A stretch of 18,045 bases of DNA from Syntrophomonas sp. UBA4911. Its GTDB lineage: Bacteria > Bacillota > Syntrophomonadia > Syntrophomonadales > Syntrophomonadaceae. Shown piece after piece: positions 1 to 6,831 of the stretch (within the stretch, counting starts at the first letter, position 1; each line of letters begins with the position of its first letter). The notes below the pieces were generated by a model that was given only the letters and a program-made list of their open reading frames with translations, was not told the DNA's origin and did no database searches. The stretch lies in assembly GCA_002398105.1 (NCBI GenBank), contig DHCD01000035.1, positions 10,787 to 28,831 of the forward strand, in the 5' to 3' direction. A program made the position numbers and the translations under genes.

Positions 1-2013
1 CCCCAGATTGGTGCCCAGTTCTTCTTTATCGCTGTAGCGGGCGATCAGTTTTTGGGCGGCCCGGCTTCCCATCCTGCCATAATCATCACCTTTTTCAGGC
101 TGGCGGTAACCGCAGGAATGCTCCGGGCAAACCAGCATTTTGCCTCTTTTCCCGTTTACTATCAGCATATAGCGGCCACATTGAGGGCACTTGCTTTTGG
201 ATACATTGTCCGGCCGGTACACGGCGCTGTCGGCCCGGATACTTTGAACCAGGCGGGAAGCATCTTGGCGCATGTCGCTCCTGAAATCGGCTTGGTCAGC
301 CTTCCCCTGGGCTATATCAGCCAGCCTCTGTTCCCACTGGGCAGTCAACTCCGGTGAACGCAAGGCTTCAGGTACCAGCCCCAGCAGCTGCATACCTTTG
401 GAAGTCGGAATCAGTTCCTTCCCATGACGTTCAATATAGCTGGTATGAATAAGTTTTTCTATAATTTCCGCCCGGGTGGCGGGAGTCCCCAGACCGCTTC
501 CCTTAATAGATTCACGCAGTTCCTCATTCTCTACCAGTTGGCCGCAATTCTCCATCGCACTAAGCAGAGTAGCCTCGGTATAACGGGCCGGGGGTTTGGT
601 TTTTTGCTTAATGCTTTTACAGTTTCTGACCTGAACTTTTTCGCCTTTTTGATGTCTTCCCAGAGTTTGCTCGGGCACCTTCTCCTCAGCGCTTTCTTCC
701 TTATCGGCAGGAATTGCCTGTACCGCACGCCAGCCCTGATCGGTAACCGTCTTCCCCCGGGCATAAAAGCGCTCGCCCTTGACCACCGTGATGACGGTCG
801 TTTGATCATAGGCGAAAGGGGGAAACAGAACTGCCAGGAAACGTCTCGCGATCAGATCATAAAGCCGCTTCTCATCCTCATCCAAAGCAGCCGGCTTAAG
901 CGGTTGTTCAGTAGGAATGATAGCGTGGTGATCCGTTACTTTACTGTCGTTGACCAAACGCTTGCCGGGATTAATCGGCTTGGCCAGCAAAGACTGGGCC
1001 AAGGCCTGGTAGGGTCCCGCCGCCATAGCTTTCAGTCTGACCGGCAGGGTAGGGACAATATCGGCAGTTATATAACGGGAATCGGTACGGGGATAAGTCA
1101 CCAGCTTATGCCGTTCATAGAGATCCTGCAAAACCGCCAGGGTTTTCTGGGCCGGCCAGCCATAGCGCCGGTTACCGTCCCGCTGGAGCTCAGTTAAATC
1201 ATAAGCCAGCGGCGGGGGTTCTTTTTTGGCTTCGGTTTTTACCTCGGCAATGGTACCCTCCTGCCCCTTAATTTTAGCCAGCAGTTCCTCTACCTGAGCC
1301 GGCTGGTACAAACGCCCGCCATCAGGGCCGCGCCAATCGCCAAAGAAGTTACCGAAATCGCTTCTCACCGTCCAGTAGTCCACCGGGCGGAAATTTTTAA
1401 TCTCCCGTTCCCGGTTTACCATCATGGCCAGGGTAGGAGTCTGCACCCTCCCGGCATTAAGCTGGGCATTGAATTTACAGGTCAAAGTTCGGGTGACATT
1501 AAGCCCAATCAGCCAGTCAGCTTCCGCCCGGCAGACCGCTGCTGCATAGAGATTGTCATAGGCTCTTCCCGGTTTAAGACGGGCAAACCCATCCTTAATT
1601 GCATTATCGGTCTGAGAAGATATCCACAGGCGCTTAAACGGTTTTTTCCAGTGGACCATATCCATAATCCAGCGGGCTACCAGTTCCCCTTCCCTCCCGG
1701 CATCAGTAGCAATAATAAGCTCCGTGACATCCTTGCGCTGCATCAGTCCCTTAACCACCTGATACTGGTGCGAGGTTTGCTTGATCAGTTTTAATTTCAT
1801 TTTCGGCGGCAGCATGGGCAAGTCCTCCAGGCGCCACTGTTTAAGGTTTTTATCATAATCTTCCGGTTCGGCCAGGGTGACCAGATGCCCCAAGGCCCAG
1901 GTGACCACGTAATTGGTCCCTTCCAGATATCCTTTGCCCTTCTGCCGGCAATCCAGAACCCGGGCGATTTCCCGGCCTACACTGGGTTTTTCCGCTAATA
2001 CCAGGGATTTCAT
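1..2013 (-). CDS. topB: DNA topoisomerase III (type IA), C-terminus cut by window edge
   Basis: Type IA topoisomerase that cuts and passes single DNA strands through a 5'-phosphotyrosine link. The minus frame is open without interruption for 671 codons from ATG at 2013 to the window edge; the family is usually about 700-730 residues, so only a short tail is missing. Visible motifs: N-terminal Toprim start MKSLVLAEKPS (1-11), the acidic Toprim motif DAGREGEL (104-111), GRVQTPTLAM (188-197), the catalytic tyrosine in TYPRTDSRY (Tyr307), DHHAIIPT (361-368), GLGTPATR near 490, and a C-terminal zinc-finger-like CPxC at 609-612 with further cysteines at 629 and 634. The start is set by GGGGG about 7 nt upstream and by an ATGA overlap with the small upstream gene, so the two are probably translationally coupled. 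No frameshift was found. Confidence 0.95.
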   Translation of the reverse strand, partial: MKSLVLAEKPSVGREIARVLDCRQKGKGYLEGTNYVVTWALGHLVTLAEPEDYDKNLKQWRLEDLPMLPPKMKLKLIKQTSHQYQVVKGLMQRKDVTELIIATDAGREGELVARWIMDMVHWKKPFKRLWISSQTDNAIKDGFARLKPGRAYDNLYAAAVCRAEADWLIGLNVTRTLTCKFNAQLNAGRVQTPTLAMMVNREREIKNFRPVDYWTVRSDFGNFFGDWRGPDGGRLYQPAQVEELLAKIKGQEGTIAEVKTEAKKEPPPLAYDLTELQRDGNRRYGWPAQKTLAVLQDLYERHKLVTYPRTDSRYITADIVPTLPVRLKAMAAGPYQALAQSLLAKPINPGKRLVNDSKVTDHHAIIPTEQPLKPAALDEDEKRLYDLIARRFLAVLFPPFAYDQTTVITVVKGERFYARGKTVTDQGWRAVQAIPADKEESAEEKVPEQTLGRHQKGEKVQVRNCKSIKQKTKPPARYTEATLLSAMENCGQLVENEELRESIKGSGLGTPATRAEIIEKLIHTSYIERHGKELIPTSKGMQLLGLVPEALRSPELTAQWEQRLADIAQGKADQADFRSDMRQDASRLVQSIRADSAVYRPDNVSKSKCPQCGRYMLIVNGKRGKMLVCPEHSCGYRQPEKGDDYGRMGSRAAQKLIARYSDKEELGTNLG

Positions 2014-2177
2014 GCTTCATCCCCCGGTTGCGCACCTTTTTTATTTTTGTTTTTATGCGCCTTGGTAGTTCCATAGCGATCCTGCGGGCCTCGCTTGATG
2101 CTGCCCTGAGAAGCGCTTTTTTCTTTCTTCCTGGCAATGCACTGCCTCATTATTTCGATATCTGTATTTTCCGCCAT
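2010..2177 (-). CDS. Small basic protein (55 aa) coupled to topB, unknown function
   Basis: A 55-codon frame starts at ATG 2177 behind a perfect AGGAGG (2186-2191, spacing 8) and ends in TGA that overlaps the topB ATG (ATGA, 2010-2013). The product begins MAENTDIEIMRQCIARKKEK and its C-terminal half is rich in Lys, Asn and Gly (AHKNKNKKGAQ), so it is strongly basic and probably partly disordered. No signal peptide or membrane segment is visible. I do not recognise a family. The strong ribosome site, an extended -10 promoter just upstream and the exact stop/start overlap support real translation. It could be a small nucleic-acid-binding protein, or mainly a leader cistron that sets topB translation; neither can be chosen from sequence. 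Confidence 0.7.
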   Translation of the reverse strand: MAENTDIEIMRQCIARKKEKSASQGSIKRGPQDRYGTTKAHKNKNKKGAQPGDEA

Positions 2178-2211
2178 TTTCCTGTCCTCCTGGATTTAGC
2201 ATTTCTATGTT

Positions 2212-2220
2212 ATTATACCA
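2212..2220 (-). promoter_or_regulatory. Extended -10 promoter for the small gene and topB
   Basis: On the minus strand this reads TGGTATAAT, a perfect TATAAT with the TG of an extended -10. The -35 region is weak, as expected for that class. The predicted start near 2205 leaves a short leader of about 28 nt that contains the AGGAGG. Confidence 0.6.
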
Positions 2221-2441
2221 CAGCAATCAGCAAAAACCGGAACGCTCCAGACCCAGGGGAAATAATAAAGGCGGCCGTCCATTAGTATTTCCGGCAGGAT
2301 TTAAAAAGGGCTTAGCTCTATTATGGCAGCATATTGTTAAAACCCTTTGCATGCTATGTTTTTTTTGGGTAAATTCATGGTGAAGGCCGATATATAGTGA
2401 TATTAGGCATTTTTCCCTGCGCAAAAAATATGGAAATAGTA
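2221..2441. other. Gap between divergent genes, nothing recognised
   Basis: AT-rich intergenic DNA between the topB-side promoter and the activator leader. Open frames here lack ribosome sites and family resemblance. I see no RNA gene, strong hairpin terminator or repeat. Confidence 0.5.
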
Positions 2442-2447
2442 TATAAT
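2442..2447 (+). promoter_or_regulatory. Possible -10 box for the sigma-54 activator gene
   Basis: TATAAT lies in an AT-rich stretch about 115 bp upstream of the activator start. The matching -35 position (around 2418-2423) is poor, so this is a weak call. No sigma-54 GG-N10-GC site was noticed upstream of the activator itself, which suggests its own transcription is sigma-A dependent. Confidence 0.3.
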
Positions 2448-2506
2448 TAGAATAGTTCCCTAACGGATAATTATATTTTCCCCCGTATATTTTGAGAAGG
2501 GAGTTG

Positions 2507-2542
2507 ATGCATAAGCACGTGTATTGGATGGGCCTTTATTAA
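2507..2542 (+). CDS. Possible 11-codon leader peptide upstream of the activator
   Basis: ATG at 2507 follows GAAGGGAG and opens an 11-codon frame (MHKHVYWMGLY) that stops 21 nt before the activator ATG. The spacing from ribosome site to ATG is short (3 nt). It could be a regulatory upstream frame or chance. Confidence 0.2.
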   Translation: MHKHVYWMGLY

Positions 2543-2563
2543 AATTTAACAGGGGTGGATAGG

Positions 2564-4042
2564 ATGGGTAGACCAGACTTAAACCGTAACGAACTAAGCT
2601 TTTTACGGAATAACTTTGTTGATGCTGGAACACTCGGAAATGCCTGTCTGGATGTTGCTGTGGCTGAAAGATTTGACCATTGCTTAGCCAAGATCATTAA
2701 CCATATGCCTGCCGGTATTATTCTTTTTTCAGGTAATGGTAAAATTGAGCTTGCTAACTTTGCTATGGGACAAATCCTTGGTAAACAGCCAAAGGATATA
2801 GTAGGAACCCCGTTGTTTGATCTTTTTGTCGGCCATAACCCTTTAATCGGAAAGTCTTTTTATAAGGACTCATTCAATAATGTGGAGGTTTTTTTAAATG
2901 GGATCGCCCAGAAAATTCCCTGTCTGGTTTCAGGCTATATAAACCGAGCCGAAAATGGAGCTATTGACAGCGGAATAATATTTTTTCAAATTATGGATCG
3001 GCTCCATCGCCCGGTAGTCCGCTCCGGAGCCCGGGCACAGTATTGTTTTGACGATATCATCGGCGCCAGCAAGGTTTTGCAGAAATGTATTGCCAATGCC
3101 CGGATAGCTGCCAGCAACGACAGTAATGTATTGCTGCAGGGAGAAAGCGGTACCGGCAAGGAAGTCTTTGCCCAGGCTGTACATAATGCCAGTTCAAGGG
3201 CTCAAGAGCCTTTTGTAGCTATTAATTGCGGCGCCATCCCCCGGGAACTGGTTGGCAGCGAGTTGTTTGGATATGTTGAAGGAGCATTCACCGGAGCCAA
3301 GCGGGGAGGAAAGATCGGCAAATTTGAGCTGGCTTGCGGAGGTACCATTTTTCTCGACGAAATCGGAGATATGCCCTTTGATTTGCAGGTAGCATTGCTG
3401 AGAGTACTTCAGAACCGGCGTATTATCCGGATTGGCGATTCCAGAGAAATCTCAATAGACGTCCGGGTAATCTGTGCTACCAACAAGGATCTTCGCTGCG
3501 AAATAGAAAAGGGAAATTTCCGGGAAGATTTATATTATCGTTTAAATGTTATCTCCATTACCATTCCTCCGCTGCGGGATAGAAAAGAAGACATCCCCTT
3601 ACTGGTTAAATATATGCTGGGGAAATGGAATGGGAACCATGCAAACATTCTCAGTATTTTGGAACCAGGTATAATGGATTGTCTACAGAATTACTCCTGG
3701 CCCGGCAATGTCAGAGAACTGCAAAATATAATAGAAAGACTGGTGTCGATATCCCTTCACCGTTCTATAAGCTGCGAGGATTTGCCGCCGGAGATAATTT
3801 TCCCTCTGAATACTCCCACCATAATGACTCACCATCACCTGCCGTTAACTGATTCCAAGTTCGGTTATAAACAAAAGCGAAAACAGGATATGGCAGCAGC
3901 AGAATACCATAAAATAGTAAGTTTACTATCTGTCCATAGAGGCAATGTTTCCCAGGTAGCCAGGGAAATGGGACTGTCCCGTATGACCCTGTATCGCAAG
4001 ATGAAGCTCTATAGCATCACCCGCGACCATGAAGACCAATAG
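2564..4042 (+). CDS. Sigma-54-dependent transcriptional activator (PAS, AAA+, Fis-type HTH)
   Basis: An enhancer-binding protein that uses ATP hydrolysis to open sigma-54 promoters. ATG 2564 (492 aa) is preferred over GTG 2555 because AGGGG (2551-2555) sits 8 nt before the ATG but touches the GTG. Domains in order: short N-terminal tail; PAS-like sensor about 35-145; AAA+ about 160-390 with Walker A GESGTGKE (193-200), the sigma-54 contact loop GAFTGA (240-245), Walker B GGTIFLDE (259-266) and FREDLYYRLN; a SWPGNVRELQ motif near 378; and a Fis-type helix-turn-helix near 455-483 (GNVSQVAREMGLSRMTLYRK). There is no receiver domain, so control is probably by a ligand or redox state at the PAS domain rather than by a kinase. 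It is the only sigma-54 activator in the window. Two matched upstream elements with sigma-54 promoters (4177-4319 and 13984-14126) are its likely targets. Confidence 0.93.
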   Translation: MGRPDLNRNELSFLRNNFVDAGTLGNACLDVAVAERFDHCLAKIINHMPAGIILFSGNGKIELANFAMGQILGKQPKDIVGTPLFDLFVGHNPLIGKSFYKDSFNNVEVFLNGIAQKIPCLVSGYINRAENGAIDSGIIFFQIMDRLHRPVVRSGARAQYCFDDIIGASKVLQKCIANARIAASNDSNVLLQGESGTGKEVFAQAVHNASSRAQEPFVAINCGAIPRELVGSELFGYVEGAFTGAKRGGKIGKFELACGGTIFLDEIGDMPFDLQVALLRVLQNRRIIRIGDSREISIDVRVICATNKDLRCEIEKGNFREDLYYRLNVISITIPPLRDRKEDIPLLVKYMLGKWNGNHANILSILEPGIMDCLQNYSWPGNVRELQNIIERLVSISLHRSISCEDLPPEIIFPLNTPTIMTHHHLPLTDSKFGYKQKRKQDMAAAEYHKIVSLLSVHRGNVSQVAREMGLSRMTLYRKMKLYSITRDHEDQ

Positions 4043-4052
4043 TGCCTTTTTT

Positions 4053-4165
4053 AAGAAATCCCCTGTGCAGATCAGCTGAGCACAGGGGATTTCCAAGGTA
4101 AAAGGAGTTAGCTTAGCTGCCGGCATTCTCATTTCCAGCCCCCAAGGGCGGAATACTCTCTGTAC
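4053..4165 (-). ncRNA. Candidate sigma-54-dependent small RNA (about 110 nt)
   Basis: This interval is bounded by the predicted start of the minus-strand sigma-54 promoter at 4177-4192 and the 3' side of the perfect hairpin at 4056-4092. No convincing gene fits: an open frame runs through it on the minus strand and into the activator gene as antisense, but it has a poor start context and no family resemblance. The predicted RNA contains ACTCCTTTTACC, complementary to AAAGGAG-type ribosome sites, including the AAAGGAG in front of the PreA-like gene. If the hairpin does not terminate, the transcript would be antisense to the 3' end of the activator gene. Confidence 0.35.
4056..4092. terminator. 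Perfect 13-bp hairpin, likely bidirectional terminator
   Basis: The arms AAATCCCCTGTGC (4056-4068) and GCACAGGGGATTT (4080-4092) pair perfectly around an 11-nt loop. On the plus strand it follows the activator stop by 13 nt. On the minus strand it is reached about 75 nt after the predicted sigma-54 start at 4165. The T-rich tail is short either way (ATTTCC plus, ATTTCTT minus), so efficiency is uncertain. The arms with A-run and T-run ends suit a shared terminator for both directions. Confidence 0.6.
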
Positions 4166-4176
4166 CATCCTAATTT

Positions 4177-4192
4177 GCAATTATCGTGCCAA
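4177..4192 (-). promoter_or_regulatory. Sigma-54 promoter (-24/-12), near-perfect consensus
   Basis: The minus strand reads TTGGCACGATAATTGC, matching the consensus TTGGCACG-N4-TTGC with GG (-24) and GC (-12) separated by exactly 10 nt. The predicted start is near 4165, reading toward the 3' end of the activator gene. It lies 76 bp from the 52-bp element at 4268-4319, exactly as in the second module at 13984-14126. Confidence 0.78.
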
Positions 4193-4267
4193 CAGCAAAC
4201 GCAGCGGGATTTTACCGCCAAACGGGCGCCAGGCCTTATACCAGTGTCTTTTGGAATTTGTGCCTTT

Positions 4268-4319
4268 TGTCACAATTTGTAATGTTACGTAACCTATTCA
4301 GGTATCATCTCCTGTGACA
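4268..4319. promoter_or_regulatory. Upstream activator element, copy 1 (52 bp)
   Basis: This 52-bp element is bounded by TGTCACA (4268-4274) and its inverse TGTGACA (4313-4319), and contains the perfect palindrome GTTACGTAAC (4284-4293). It matches the element at 14075-14126 at 44 of 52 positions with no gaps. Its centre lies about 128 bp upstream of the predicted sigma-54 start at 4165, a typical enhancer distance. The likely binder is the activator encoded at 2564-4042 (inference). Confidence 0.75.
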
Positions 4320-4344
4320 GAAAGCCGAGGCCACTGCGTATGAA

Positions 4345-4385
4345 AAAGTCTGTCCCGAAGTCCACCGGACCTCGGGACAGACTTT
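4345..4385 (-). terminator. Rho-independent terminator of the MFS gene
   Basis: The 14-bp arms AAAGTCTGTCCCGA (4345-4358) and TCGGGACAGACTTT (4372-4385) pair perfectly, and the stem extends inward through GTCC/GGAC. Read on the minus strand, the stem ends in a T5 run (4347-4343). It lies about 27 nt past the MFS stop and insulates the sigma-54 module from MFS transcription. Confidence 0.85.
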
Positions 4386-4411
4386 ACGGAGTAAATAGAT
4401 AATGGAAAAAA

Positions 4412-5713
4412 TCATGACGCAGTTACATCTTTTTGGGTCAAATAGATTATCCAGGCAATCACCAGGGTCACCAGACACACAGTAAAAGCGGATTTAAAAC
4501 CTGAAGCGGCAATAATATCATTGCCCACAGGAGCCCGGGCAATGATAGCCGCCATTATCTGCTGATAAAGGGCTCCGCCGCTGAAAGCGCAAAAATTCAA
4601 AACCCCTAAAGCGGTGCCGGTCATTCTTAAATCAATATTCTCCTGCAGATTACCCGACATCAGCGCAAAGGTCCCGCCAAAGATACCATATAAAAGCAAC
4701 AAAACCCGGATAAAGCTGAGCGACATGGAGTCAATCCAAAATACCAGCGGGATCCAGGTCAGAATATAGCCGAAAATACCAACCATAGCCACCTTTTTTT
4801 TGGACTTTACCACCCGGTCAGCCAGAATTCCAACCATAAGACACCCGCCTATCATGCCGATAGGAATCATCGTCAGCAGCTTGCCGGCCTGGGCATTGGT
4901 CAGATGATAAACATTCATCAGGAAAGGCCCGCCCCACAGTCCTTGAAAACCCATTATGGTTCCATACAAGACAAAAAACATTACCGCTATGGTCCAAAAA
5001 TTATATTTGCCGACCAGTATCTTAAGGCTTTCGCCTATACCTAAAGGAATGGTATCCACAGGCGGTATATTTTCGATATCGGCAATACTGGCGCCGCCTA
5101 TCTCGTAAGGTTTATTCCGGACAATCAGGCAGAGCAAAATGGCTATAACCAGAGAACTGAGTCCCACTGTGGTCATAGCGCCTCTCCAGCCTATGAAGGC
5201 CATAAGAGCGATCATAGGAGCAGTAGAAGCCAGTGAACCTATATTGCCGATTGCTGTGAGTATCCCGCAGTAGGTGGCAAATTCATTCCTCTTAAACCAG
5301 TCGGATAAAATGCGGGTAGCGGAAACGAACACAAACCCTGACCCCAGCCCTACCAGAAATCTCGCTGCCAGGACGGTGCCGTAATTATTGGCCTGGCCCA
5401 AGAAAATAGCTCCCAAGCCGGCCAGCATTACAAATAGGGATAAGGTCTTGCGTGCTCCCCAGCGGTCAGCCAGAATACCGGCCGGCAATTGCCCCAAGGC
5501 ATAGGCATAAAAGTACATGGAGCCGATAAATCCTACCGCCGTAGGGGTTATTCCAAAGGCGGCAACCAGTTCCGGAGCCATAGCTGCCGTTGAGGTGCGG
5601 TGGAAATAAATTATGAAATACGCTGCGGTAATGACCGCGTATATGTAATAGCGATAGGACAGAGTTTTTCTGACGGCAGCCTCAGAGGCTTTTTGAACAT
5701 ATCCCACGACCAT
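4412..5713 (-). CDS. MFS transporter
   Basis: A 12-helix major facilitator carrier, 433 aa, in the cytoplasmic membrane. The family signature GILADRWGARKT lies after helix 2 (near residue 80) and its degenerate second copy GILADRVVKSKK lies near residue 300 in the C-terminal half, as expected of the two-fold repeat. The profile resembles organic anion or sugar acid carriers of the superfamily, but the substrate cannot be read from sequence. ATG 5713 is used; GTG 5707 is an alternative with better spacing from AAGG. It has its own likely promoter at 5735-5762 and terminator at 4345-4385, so it is probably a single-gene unit. Its position beside the activator and the catabolic cluster suggests, without proof, a link to the same substrate. 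Confidence 0.88.
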   Translation of the reverse strand: MVVGYVQKASEAAVRKTLSYRYYIYAVITAAYFIIYFHRTSTAAMAPELVAAFGITPTAVGFIGSMYFYAYALGQLPAGILADRWGARKTLSLFVMLAGLGAIFLGQANNYGTVLAARFLVGLGSGFVFVSATRILSDWFKRNEFATYCGILTAIGNIGSLASTAPMIALMAFIGWRGAMTTVGLSSLVIAILLCLIVRNKPYEIGGASIADIENIPPVDTIPLGIGESLKILVGKYNFWTIAVMFFVLYGTIMGFQGLWGGPFLMNVYHLTNAQAGKLLTMIPIGMIGGCLMVGILADRVVKSKKKVAMVGIFGYILTWIPLVFWIDSMSLSFIRVLLLLYGIFGGTFALMSGNLQENIDLRMTGTALGVLNFCAFSGGALYQQIMAAIIARAPVGNDIIAASGFKSAFTVCLVTLVIAWIIYLTQKDVTAS

Positions 5714-5734
5714 CCTTCTTTCCGCAATATTATC

Positions 5735-5762
5735 GTTATATATTGGCGCCCTCAGGCATCAA
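5735..5762 (-). promoter_or_regulatory. Likely sigma-A promoter of the MFS gene
   Basis: On the minus strand TTGATG (5762-5757), a 16-nt spacer, then TATAAC (5740-5735). The predicted start leaves a very short leader. The -35 box overlaps the end of the EamA gene. No sigma-54 site was found here. Confidence 0.45.
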
Positions 5763-6646
5763 GCTGCTGCCCCTTTGTTTAAGGACAGAGACGATACCAA
5801 TATACCGGCAATTATCAGTAAACCGCCGATTATGTGATAGGCATAGATTGTTTCCCGCAGATACAAGCCGCTGATTATCAGCGTATAAAGAGGGATCAGG
5901 TTATAAAAAATGGCTGCTCCGGAAGCACCGAAATCTCTTATCCCCTGATACCACCAAACAAAGGCCAGGACCGAAGCAAAAATACCTAAAAACACAAGCA
6001 GCCCTACCGCAGACCAAGGCAGGCTGGTAACCTGATAAGCATGCACTTCCCAGGCAGTCAACAGCCACAAAAAAGGAAGTCCCATTACGGTGGTGAAAGC
6101 AATTGACTCCAAAGGGCTCAACACCTTCATGGCTTTTTTGCCTAACACCGAAAATAAAGCCCAAACAAAGGTGTTAAGGAAAATGATTATGTCCCCGATA
6201 TTGAATTTGGCCAGTGAACTCACATTTCCGGCACTGATAATTATAAATACCCCGATAATGGATAAAAGCGCCCCCCCATATTGGGCCCCGGTAACCTTTT
6301 CTTTCAGGATCAAAGCGGCCAGCAGCATGGTAGGAATGGGGTTAAAGGAATTAACGATGGTACTATTGGCGACCGTGGTGTATTGAAGCCCCACATAAAG
6401 AATCCCGTTGAAGGCGACTACACCGGTAAGACTGATCATAACCAGATTCAAAAGGAAAGGCATATCGGTTTGGGGCAGCCTTTTTCGGCAGATGATAATC
6501 CAGAGGCCGAAAATTATTCCCGCCACGGTAAAGCGTCCGGCGGCAATGGCGAATGGCGGTAAGATGCCCACCAGCATTTTGCCGAAGACGAAGTTCAGAG
6601 CCCAGAGGAAAGGTACAATCAGCATCAAAATAAAAGATCGTTTCAT
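5759..6646 (-). CDS. EamA/DMT-family transporter
   Basis: A ten-helix drug/metabolite transporter-type carrier, 295 aa, with two EamA repeats (about 5-140 and 150-290). The start is ATG 6646 (MKRSFILMLIVPFLWALNF), with AGGAGG 7-8 nt upstream; the frame is open further upstream to 6787, but that extension is low-complexity, crosses a terminator hairpin and has no ribosome site. The GKMLVGILPPF segment after helix 1 and the helix 4-5 stretch TTVANSTIVNSFNPIPTMLL are typical of the family. Substrates in this family vary widely (amino acids, nucleosides, metabolites), so no substrate is assigned. A sigma-A promoter lies at 6744-6772 and a terminator just beyond that, so it is separate from the cstA transcript. 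Confidence 0.88.
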   Translation of the reverse strand: MKRSFILMLIVPFLWALNFVFGKMLVGILPPFAIAAGRFTVAGIIFGLWIIICRKRLPQTDMPFLLNLVMISLTGVVAFNGILYVGLQYTTVANSTIVNSFNPIPTMLLAALILKEKVTGAQYGGALLSIIGVFIIISAGNVSSLAKFNIGDIIIFLNTFVWALFSVLGKKAMKVLSPLESIAFTTVMGLPFLWLLTAWEVHAYQVTSLPWSAVGLLVFLGIFASVLAFVWWYQGIRDFGASGAAIFYNLIPLYTLIISGLYLRETIYAYHIIGGLLIIAGILVSSLSLNKGAAA

Positions 6647-6743
6647 TGCATAGCCTCCTAAAGCCTTGGCGGGCCAGCCCTCCGGGGGGCTCAATCCTCC
6701 TGCGGCCGCCGCCTGAATATAAATATTGCTGCATCTGTTTCCA

Positions 6744-6772
6744 ATTATGCAGATAATTTCGGCTTTAATCAA
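6744..6772 (-). promoter_or_regulatory. Likely sigma-A promoter of the EamA gene
   Basis: On the minus strand TTGATT (6772-6767), a 17-nt spacer and CATAAT (6749-6744). The predicted start near 6737 leaves a GC-rich leader of about 90 nt with a short hairpin AGCCC/GGGCT (around 6676-6691), which might affect expression. Confidence 0.5.
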
Positions 6773-6773
6773 A

Positions 6774-6804
6774 CACAAAAAGGCCACCCTGTGACCTTTT
6801 TGTG
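6774..6804. terminator. Terminator after the CstA gene, bidirectional form
   Basis: The 14-nt arms CACAAAAAGGCCAC (6774-6787) and GTGACCTTTTTGTG (6791-6804) pair with one mismatch around a 3-nt loop. The A5 and T5 runs in the arms give a usable U-run in either direction. It lies 28 nt past the CstA stop and ends the catabolic transcript. Confidence 0.7.
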
Positions 6805-6831
6805 CCCTTTCCTTAAGCTGTAACGCTTAAA

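Noticed and set aside
424..1197. Long open frame on the plus strand (257 aa)
   Set aside because: It is the antisense shadow of topB, which has full family motifs in the opposite strand; the plus product has no recognisable domain or ribosome site.
3926..4180. Minus-strand 84-aa frame downstream of the sigma-54 promoter at 4177-4192
   Set aside because: Its ATG precedes the predicted transcript start or lacks good spacing, it runs through the hairpin and antisense to the activator, and it resembles no family. Kept only as an alternative to the small RNA idea.
6647..6787. N-terminal extension of the EamA protein
   Set aside because: The extension crosses a terminator hairpin and the likely promoter, has no ribosome site, and the AGGAGG plus first membrane helix begin at 6646.
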